64,000 nt of DNA from Acidobacteriota bacterium (GTDB lineage Bacteria > Acidobacteriota > Vicinamibacteria > Marinacidobacterales > Marinacidobacteraceae): contig JAJDVI010000066.1 in assembly GCA_022826195.1 (NCBI GenBank), positions 62,001 through 126,000 of the forward strand. Direction: 5' to 3'. Positions 58,724-64,000 of this stretch are shown here, piece by piece. Position 1 is the stretch's first letter, and every line of letters begins with the position of its first letter. Both the position numbers and the translations under genes were made by a program. The notes under the pieces were generated by a model, which was not told the origin of the DNA, did no database searches, and worked only from the letters and a program-made list of their open reading frames with translations.

Positions 58724-60059
58724 TGCTCACTGTGGCATACTGAAGAATTCCGGCGTGCGCCCAGCTCCCCATCTCGCCTCGGCGACCGCGGTGATCAGCG
58801 GTCTTCTCGGGGGAGTCGTCCTCTTCGGAGCAGGGGTCCTGAAGTCCTGGAACGGCCCGCTGCCGGACGCGCCCGCCATGCCGGCGGCAATGGCCGCCAC
58901 CGTCCCGGACGGGCCGCAGGTGGGACTCTTCTCCGTTCCCGACCGGTTCGCCCGGGGGGACTCGCTGTCCGACGTGCTGGTGCGCAACGGCCTGTCCCAC
59001 GGGGAAGTGGCCCCGGTCAGCACCGCCCTGACGGCGGTCGCCGACGTCCGGCGGCTCAAGGTCGGACAGACCGTCTGGCTGCACCGGGACGAGCGGGGGG
59101 ACCTCACCCGGATCGAGTTGCCACTCGATGACTTCCGCGAGGTGGCGGTGTTCCGCGACGGGGCGGCCTGGGACGCGCACGAGTTCAGCCGGGAGCCGCT
59201 CGACCGCCGGGAGGTGGTTCAGGGAGAGGTGGACAGCAGTCTCTACGAGAGCCTGGTCCGCGCGGGCGAGCGGGGCGATCTCGCCGTCCTGATCGCCAGG
59301 GCCCTCGAGTACGACATCGACTTCCATCGCGACACGCGGGCCGGTGACAGCTACTCGGTGGTCGTGGACAAGCGCTACGACGATGCGGGTGACTGGAAGG
59401 ACTACGGCGAGCTTCACGGCGTCCGCTACCTCAACGCCGGCCGGCCCATCTACGCGTTCCGCTTCGAGCTGCCGTCCGGCGAGTCCGGCTACTACGACTA
59501 CGACGGGAACTCCATCCAGCGCACCTTCCTGATGAGTCCGGTGGCCTACACGCGGATTTCGGGGGTCTTCACGAGCCGGAGGCTCCACCCGATCCATCGG
59601 GTGTACCGGCCGCACTACGGGGTGGACTACGTGGCGCCCCTGGGTACGCCGGTCATGTCCACCGCCGACGGGGTGGTGACGGACGCCGGCCGGCGGGGGC
59701 CGAACGGCATCATGGTCACGCTGCGCCATGCGGGCGGCTACATGACGAAGTACCTCCATCTGTCCGGGTTTCCACCCGAGATCCGTCCCGGCCGCCGCGT
59801 GAACCAGCGGGACGTCATCGGCTACGTGGGATCCACCGGGGTCTCCACCGGCCCCCATCTCGACTATCGGCTCTATCGCCACGGGAAGCCCCTGAATCCG
59901 CGCACCCACGTCCTGCCCCCGGGCCCTCCCATCCCGGCGGAGCACCTGGCCCTGTTCGAGGCGTGGCGGGACGAACTCGTGGGCTCCTTCGAGCGGCCCG
60001 CCCGGCGGCCGCCCTCGCGGACCCCGGTGACCGTCGTCGGCGGGACCGAGGGTTGCTGA
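58716..60059 (+). CDS. M23-family peptidoglycan metallopeptidase
   Basis: A 447-residue protein with one N-terminal transmembrane or signal segment (ASATAVISGLLGGVVLFGAGVL), an OapA/LysM-like region (DSLSDVLVRNGLSHGEVAPV), a central domain and a C-terminal LytM domain with HRVYRPHYGVDY (H-x-x-x-D) and a GPHLDYRL motif where the usual HxH is HxD. The change affects a zinc-ligand position, so activity may differ; the same form occurs in other non-proteobacterial M23 proteins as far as I recall. It probably cleaves peptide cross-links during growth or division. Starts ATG 58716 (overlap with epimerase stop) or GTG 58755. Confidence 0.88.
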   Translation: MSSAHCGILKNSGVRPAPHLASATAVISGLLGGVVLFGAGVLKSWNGPLPDAPAMPAAMAATVPDGPQVGLFSVPDRFARGDSLSDVLVRNGLSHGEVAPVSTALTAVADVRRLKVGQTVWLHRDERGDLTRIELPLDDFREVAVFRDGAAWDAHEFSREPLDRREVVQGEVDSSLYESLVRAGERGDLAVLIARALEYDIDFHRDTRAGDSYSVVVDKRYDDAGDWKDYGELHGVRYLNAGRPIYAFRFELPSGESGYYDYDGNSIQRTFLMSPVAYTRISGVFTSRRLHPIHRVYRPHYGVDYVAPLGTPVMSTADGVVTDAGRRGPNGIMVTLRHAGGYMTKYLHLSGFPPEIRPGRRVNQRDVIGYVGSTGVSTGPHLDYRLYRHGKPLNPRTHVLPPGPPIPAEHLALFEAWRDELVGSFERPARRPPSRTPVTVVGGTEGC

Positions 60060-60392
60060 TCCGTTCGGCCCTCCGGCACCGCCGTTCCTGCCTCCCTCCA
60101 GGCTCTCCGAGGGCAATGCGATCTTGACGCGCGACAACGCTGGCTGACGCTCTTGGTCAACTTGAGTTGACGCCGGGACCCCTCAGCCGGGGTCGCGAAG
60201 CGCAGTCCGGCGGCCGGACCGCGGTGCCGGTCTTCTTCGAGCAGCGCTAACTCATTGATTCAAGGGTGATCCCTGTGCGGAGGGCGAAGTCCCGGGTGCC
60301 GGCGCGAGGCGCGGAGGGCGGCGCGCGGAACTGGCCCGTCCGTTGCGGAACAACGTGCTCCCGACGCTTCACGTCAACACAAGGAGAACCAC
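60060..60392. other. 333-bp intergenic region with palindrome
   Basis: No gene seen. It contains a 16-nt palindrome-like site (60156-60171, arms GTCAACT/AGTTGAC), several TTGAC motifs, a GACCCC-GGGGTC hairpin near 60176-60198, and the leader of the ComEA-like gene with its AAGGAG Shine-Dalgarno. Confidence 0.6.
60156..60171. promoter_or_regulatory. palindromic site, possible operator
   Basis: GTCAACTTGAGTTGAC has 7-bp inverted arms around TG. It lies 222 bp upstream of the ComEA-like gene, and about 100 bp after the M23 gene. A dimeric regulator could bind; none is identified. Confidence 0.3.
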
Positions 60393-60716
60393 ATGACCCA
60401 GTTCCGCGTCCCTTTTCTGGCCCTGGTCGCCCTCGTCGCTTCGGCGATGCTCGGGGTCTCCGCCATGCAGCCGGAGGAGCCCATCAACATCAACACCGCC
60501 ACCGCGGAGGAACTCACCGCGTTGCCCCGGATCGGCGACGTGACGGCGGCGCGCATCGTCGAATGGCGCGAAGAGAACGGCCCCTTCGCCTCGACCGAGG
60601 AACTCATGAACGTTCAGGGCATCGGCGAGCGCGTCTACGAGCGGATCCGGCCCCACGTGACGGTCGGCGACGCGGACCGGCGCGGTGGCCCGGATGCGGT
60701 TCCCGAAGCGGCCTGA
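60393..60716 (+). CDS. ComEA-like secreted helix-hairpin-helix protein
   Basis: A 107-residue protein with a signal peptide (FLALVALVASAMLGVSA) and a ComEA-type (HhH)2 domain: ININTATAEELTALPRIGDVTAARIVEWREENGPFASTEELMNVQGIGERVYERIRPHV. Such proteins bind double-stranded DNA in the periplasm for uptake or remain of unknown use. ATG 60393 has AAGGAGAA at good spacing. The pilin-like gene overlaps its 3' end, which fits a link to type II/IV pilus-like machinery. A short acidic tail follows the HhH domain. Confidence 0.9.
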   Translation: MTQFRVPFLALVALVASAMLGVSAMQPEEPININTATAEELTALPRIGDVTAARIVEWREENGPFASTEELMNVQGIGERVYERIRPHVTVGDADRRGGPDAVPEAA

Positions 60717-61341
60717 CCGCCGCCTTCCGGTTCCCGGCGCCGCGGCCGGGCGGCCGCGGTCGCGGGGCTTCAGCCTCGTCGAGCTGCTGGTGGCGCTCGC
60801 CCTGCTCCTGGTGATGGCGGGGACGGCTATTCCGCCGCTCGCCGGGCATCTGCGGACGGAGCGCGTTCGGGGGGCGGCCCTCGCCATGCGCTCGCTGCTC
60901 CAGAAAGCGCGGGCGGAAGCGGCTTCCCGCGCCGCGAATGTCGCGGTCGTCTTCGATCCACCCCTCAGCGGGCACGACATCGAGGTTCCCGGGCCGGCCG
61001 ACTCACCGGTGGTGGCCCTGGTCCTGGACACCAACCACAACGGCGTTCGGCGGGCCGAGATCGCGAGCGGCGACGAGCGCCTGTTGGAGAATCCCTGGAG
61101 GTTCGGGGCGCGTTTCCCCGGAGTCGTGTGGGGAGCTCCCGCCGGAGAAGCGGGTGCGGCCGCGATCCCCGGTCACGAGGTCGGGGTGGCCGGCATGATC
61201 TCGTTCTCGCCCCTCGGCGGCTCCGGCTCGGGACGCATCACGGTGAGCGGCGAGGGCAGTGTCTTCGCGATCGTGATTCACGGGGGCAGCTCCCGCATCC
61301 GCGTCGAGCGTCATGCCGGCGGCCGCTGGATTCCGATGTGA
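60694..61341 (+). CDS. GspH/FimT-type pseudopilin
   Basis: A 215-residue protein with a type IV prepilin signal: a basic leader, cleavage site SRG|FSLVELLVALALLLVMAG with glutamate at position 5 of the mature part, then a GspH-like globular domain (RGAALAMRSLLQKARAEAASRAANVAVVFD). It belongs to minor pseudopilins of type II secretion or type IV pili; PilD-type peptidase and other pilus genes are elsewhere. It overlaps the ComEA-like gene by 23 nt (GTG 60685 is another possible start). Confidence 0.85.
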   Translation: MRFPKRPDRRLPVPGAAAGRPRSRGFSLVELLVALALLLVMAGTAIPPLAGHLRTERVRGAALAMRSLLQKARAEAASRAANVAVVFDPPLSGHDIEVPGPADSPVVALVLDTNHNGVRRAEIASGDERLLENPWRFGARFPGVVWGAPAGEAGAAAIPGHEVGVAGMISFSPLGGSGSGRITVSGEGSVFAIVIHGGSSRIRVERHAGGRWIPM

Positions 61342-61395
61342 CGGCTCATTCCGCTTCTGTTCGCCGGGTGGTCTGTTCTGCTCGCCCGGCACTGC

Positions 61396-61401
61396 TAGCA
61401 T
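61396..61401 (+). promoter_or_regulatory. candidate -10 hexamer TAGCAT before the small protein gene
   Basis: TAGCAT 20 nt before ATG 61422, with a GAGGTGA ribosome-binding site in between: a leadered example of the same hexamer. Confidence 0.45.
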
Positions 61402-61421
61402 GAGGTGAAGTCGTCGGCGCC

Positions 61422-61652
61422 ATGGCCATTCTCCTTTCACGGACGCTCGCCGCGTTTCGCGAGGCCGGAGTGCCCGAGGAAACGGCTGAGGCCGCCGCCC
61501 GAGAGCCTTACGACCTCATTCGCGACCTTGGGGACCGGATCACCCGCCTGGAAACCAGAGTTACCCGTGTTGAGGTCAAACTGAACGTGTTGCTGACGAT
61601 CAACGTGGCGGTCCTGCTGTTGCTCTTGCGCGACGCCCTGTCTGGCCAGTAG
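61422..61652 (+). CDS. small coiled-coil membrane protein, unknown function
   Basis: A 76-residue protein: helical N-terminus (AFREAGVPEETAEAAAREPYDLIRDLGDR), a heptad coiled coil (RITRLETRVTRVEVKLNVL) and a C-terminal transmembrane helix (LTINVAVLLLLLRDAL). This architecture resembles the short DUF1640/CCDC90-like tail-anchored proteins that are common in bacterial genomes. It has its own Shine-Dalgarno and promoter-like hexamer. Function unknown; coding is supported by the regular heptads and codon use. Confidence 0.7.
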   Translation: MAILLSRTLAAFREAGVPEETAEAAAREPYDLIRDLGDRITRLETRVTRVEVKLNVLLTINVAVLLLLLRDALSGQ

Positions 61653-61716
61653 GCGAACCCTCGCTGGGCCGCCGGGGCGAGCGGCGGCGACTGACGGTCG
61701 GCGGGAACCGGCCGGA

Positions 61717-62133
61717 TCAGCCGTCCACGCGTATCAGCGCCCTGTCCGCCACTTCCAGCCGCGGCCAGTCGGCCAGGCGGCGGAAGTCGTCCTCACTCAC
61801 GCAGACGAGGGCGGGGGAGCGGCCGTACATCTCCTGTCCCACCACGCAGGCAAGGGCGAGGAAGGCGTCCACCCCGCGGGTGATCAGCGCCGCGGGGGCC
61901 GTTTCCCGCCGGATGGCCTCCAGGAGAACGGCCGTGGTGGTGGAGGACCCGCGCGTGGCCGGAAGGACGAGCGCCGCCCCCGCCGCCGTTTCGCCCGCCA
62001 GGGGGTGGTGCGTATCGGTGATCCGGCCCGAGGCGGCGTCGTAACCGCCCCAGAAGCTGAGCGGCTGGGTGGCGTAGAGAACGGCGCCCGAGGCGGTTCC
62101 GGCGACGATCACCTGCCCGCGTAACCGGTCCAT
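61717..62133 (-). CDS. aconitase X small (swivel) subunit, DUF126
   Basis: A 138-residue protein matching the AcnX swivel domain: GQVIVAGTASGAVLYATQPLSFWGGYDAASGRITDTHHPLAGE, then GAALVLPATRGSSTTTAVLLE. It pairs with the large subunit encoded 1 bp upstream. Together they form an aconitase-X-type dehydratase (cis-3-hydroxy-L-proline dehydratase in several bacteria, phosphomevalonate dehydratase in archaea). ATG 62133 directly follows the large-subunit stop. Confidence 0.88.
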   Translation of the reverse strand: MDRLRGQVIVAGTASGAVLYATQPLSFWGGYDAASGRITDTHHPLAGETAAGAALVLPATRGSSTTTAVLLEAIRRETAPAALITRGVDAFLALACVVGQEMYGRSPALVCVSEDDFRRLADWPRLEVADRALIRVDG

Positions 62134-62134
62134 G

Positions 62135-63430
62135 CTAGTCCCAGGGTCCCGGGTCGCGGACCACGCGCCCCCGGCGGGCCGACTCCACGCACTCGGCAAG
62201 GCTGCCGAAGGCGACCGCCGACCCGAGGAGGCCCGGTGAGTACCACGCGTACTTGGCGGAGTTCGTCATGAGGCGGCGGGTGGTCCCGGGCGTCATCGGG
62301 GTCGCGAGCACGCAGGTGTCCACCATCAGCCGGCCGCCGAAGGCGTGAAGCGGCTCGAGCAGTCCGGCGCGCTCCGCCAGGTCCCGCACCGCGCGGCTCG
62401 TGGTCACCACCAGGTCGCACCCGCCTTCCTCCGGGAGCGTCCGTTCCGGCCCCCGCTCGCGGAGCAGGGCGGCGAGCTTTCCGAACTCCCCGAACGAGAA
62501 GTGCGGGCTCCCCAGCACCACCATGTCCAGGGCGCCCTCGTCGTGGGTCGTCAGTTCCCGCCGCGCCGCCCGCATTTCCGGGAGGCCGACGTCGAGGACC
62601 GCGACGGGTTCCCGGCCGCCGAGCGCGTCCGCGAGCGTGGGGGCCTCCGGGGTCACACCGGGAATGTGGAAGAGGGCGACCGCGCCGGACGAGGCCGCCG
62701 CCGCCCCGAGGGCCTTGAGCTGGTCCTCTTCCGGGATGACCGGGAGCCCGGCGATCGCCACCGGGTCATCCTCGGCGAACGGTCCCAGCAGGTGTCCCAG
62801 CACGGGATAGAAGTCGTCGGCCGCTGCCAGCTCCTCGGGAATCCCCCGCAGGCGGAGGACCCGCGTGGCCAGGCGGTTCTCGTCGAGGTGGAGGCCCACC
62901 GCAGGCGCCCGGCCGGTGATCGCGCAGCAGATATCCAGGAGGTCCGGATAGCGCTCCGTGCGCGCTCCGATGACCGAGTTGGCGAAAGCGACGGCGTTCG
63001 ACTCGCCCCAGGCGACCTGTTGCCCGAACCTGGGCGTCTGGCGGCCCTGGTAGGGCGCGCAGGTCCAGGTGGGAATCGTCCCCATCGAGTCGTAGGCCCG
63101 CATCTGGCGCGCGGACTTCTCCGCCCACTCGGGGGGAACCGACCATTCCTGCCAGTGGAACTCGTCCAGTCCGCTCACGTTGAGCGTCGAGGGAACCCGC
63201 ACCCGGGCGCCGAGGCTGGCGAGGCGCTCGGCGAACTCGAGGCCGGCGTCCCCGACGTAGATCGTGCTGTCGATGTGCGCCGCCTCGATATCCAGCATCG
63301 ACTCGGCGCCGCGGACCTCCGCCATGCGCGCCAGGATGCGCATCGCCAGCTTCGGGGCCTCGCCCTCTTCGCCCGCGAGCAGCGCGCGGTCGAACGGGCT
63401 CAGACGAACGGTGTCCGACCCGCCGCTCAT
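62135..63430 (-). CDS. aconitase X catalytic subunit, DUF521
   Basis: A 431-residue protein with the DUF521/AcnX features: DIEAAHIDSTIYVGDAGLEFAERLA, STLNVSGLD, WGESNAVAFANSVIGART, DICCAITGRAPAVGLHLDENR and the end motif TNSAKYAWYSPGLLG. The cysteines in CCAI and VDTCVLATP are candidates for iron or iron-sulfur ligands. Bacterial members act mostly on cis-3-hydroxyproline. The sodium symporter gene upstream, 31 bp away, may import the substrate. Confidence 0.9.
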   Translation of the reverse strand: MSGGSDTVRLSPFDRALLAGEEGEAPKLAMRILARMAEVRGAESMLDIEAAHIDSTIYVGDAGLEFAERLASLGARVRVPSTLNVSGLDEFHWQEWSVPPEWAEKSARQMRAYDSMGTIPTWTCAPYQGRQTPRFGQQVAWGESNAVAFANSVIGARTERYPDLLDICCAITGRAPAVGLHLDENRLATRVLRLRGIPEELAAADDFYPVLGHLLGPFAEDDPVAIAGLPVIPEEDQLKALGAAAASSGAVALFHIPGVTPEAPTLADALGGREPVAVLDVGLPEMRAARRELTTHDEGALDMVVLGSPHFSFGEFGKLAALLRERGPERTLPEEGGCDLVVTTSRAVRDLAERAGLLEPLHAFGGRLMVDTCVLATPMTPGTTRRLMTNSAKYAWYSPGLLGSAVAFGSLAECVESARRGRVVRDPGPWD

Positions 63431-63461
63431 GGGTCCGCCGGTGGAAGGACCGGGTCCGGGG

Positions 63462-64000
63462 TCAGTCGCCCTTCGAGGCGGCGCTGGCGCGTTTCCACAC
63501 GAAACGGTTGACCGCGAGGCAGAGCAGGATCAGGAGGCCGACCTGGAAGATCACCGTCCCGGCGCTGAATTCGCCGAAGGGGTCCCAGCCGCCCTCGACG
63601 GATGCCGACTGCCACATCCACCAGGCGACCAGCGCCACGAATTCGACGGGAATGAGCCAGGTGATGAGCCGCTCGAACCAGGGGCCGACGCGCCACTCCT
63701 CCTCGGGTCCCATCAGGTGTTCCTCCCGGAACTTGCGCCCTCCCCGGCGGATCACGGTGATCGCGACGAAGAGCCCGGAGACCATCAGCGCGACTCCCCA
63801 CGCCCAGTCCTGGTTGCGGAAGAAGCCGAGCGCGAACGCGGAAGGCAGCCCCATCACGAAGGCGACTGCCGCCACCATGGGCACGGACCGCCGGCGCTCG
63901 ACGCCGAGGTCCATCACCATCCGGTTCACCAGTTCGAGCTGGGTGATGAGCGAGGAGATGGCGGCGCAGCAGAGCGTGAGGAAGAAGAGCGGCAGGAGGA
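63462..64000 (-). CDS. sodium:neurotransmitter symporter (SNF/NSS family), C-terminal part (cut by window edge)
   Basis: The reverse-strand frame stays open to the window edge; about 179 residues are visible. It has the NSS segment FFLTLCCAAISSLITQLELVNRMVMDLG (transmembrane helix 8 region) and further hydrophobic helices (PMVAAVAFVMGLPSAFALGF, WGVALMVSGLFVAITV). NSS transporters take up amino acids with sodium. It lies upstream of the AcnX genes in the same orientation, so a transport-plus-degradation operon is likely. The N-terminal half lies outside. Confidence 0.85.
   Translation of the reverse strand, partial: LLPLFFLTLCCAAISSLITQLELVNRMVMDLGVERRRSVPMVAAVAFVMGLPSAFALGFFRNQDWAWGVALMVSGLFVAITVIRRGGRKFREEHLMGPEEEWRVGPWFERLITWLIPVEFVALVAWWMWQSASVEGGWDPFGEFSAGTVIFQVGLLILLCLAVNRFVWKRASAASKGD

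Overview
The window is about 64 kb of very GC-rich chromosomal DNA from a Gram-negative bacterium: it encodes a TolC-type channel, TonB-dependent receptor, porin, lipoproteins with Lgt/LspA and a Tat-exported protein. Secreted DUF1592/DUF1552 proteins, TonB/carboxypeptidase-domain receptors, SelB, LarC and a secreted ankyrin protein together fit Acidobacteriota (or a neighbouring high-GC phylum such as Gemmatimonadota or Planctomycetota) better than Proteobacteria. This placement is inference; no marker phylogeny could be run.

Layout. 1-8.1 kb: truncated truA, a tolC-like gene, then a leftward operon lspA-lgt-rluD-pyrR-pyrB-pyrC-DUF2400. 8.2-17.1 kb: an acetyltransferase, then leftward genes for a symporter with a crotonase-like protein, prmC/prfA, rpmE, rho-engB and clpX. 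17.1-23.6 kb: four exported proteins (dimeric alpha/beta-barrel-like protein, ankyrin protein, Tat-exported HXXSHH/DUF1552 protein, multidomain PSCyt/PSD cytochrome) inserted between clpX and the upstream tRNA-Leu(UAG)-tig-clpP block. 26-30.4 kb: a tandem pair of secreted AbgB-like M20 hydrolases, a lipoprotein, a hairpin-rich gene-free stretch and tRNA-Leu(CAG). 30.4-44 kb: rnr, then a phosphate-type region: PhoR/PhoB-like two-component pair, pheA, a porin, a TonB receptor with a beta-helix lipoprotein, and a Ppx/GppA phosphatase. 44-56 kb: apaH, cyanophycinase-like protein, selB, serine hydrolase, radC, Fur-family regulator, larC-tatD, a polyprenyl synthase and DUF309. 56-64 kb: a sigma-54-type response regulator lacking its DNA-binding domain, rnpB, a sugar epimerase, an M23 peptidase, ComEA-like and GspH-like proteins, a two-gene aconitase X and the end of a sodium symporter gene.

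Two layers of signal run across these genes. First, many start codons sit 6-10 nt after a TANNNT hexamer without a Shine-Dalgarno sequence, and the same spacing separates such a hexamer from the RNase P RNA 5' end. This argues for widespread leaderless transcription and fixes several starts. Second, arrays of 11-bp direct repeats with a GTTCA core, like Pho boxes, precede the porin and the TonB receptor next to phoR/phoB, suggesting a phosphate-acquisition regulon. Inside operons, genes are tightly coupled through ATGA, TTGA or CTGA overlaps.
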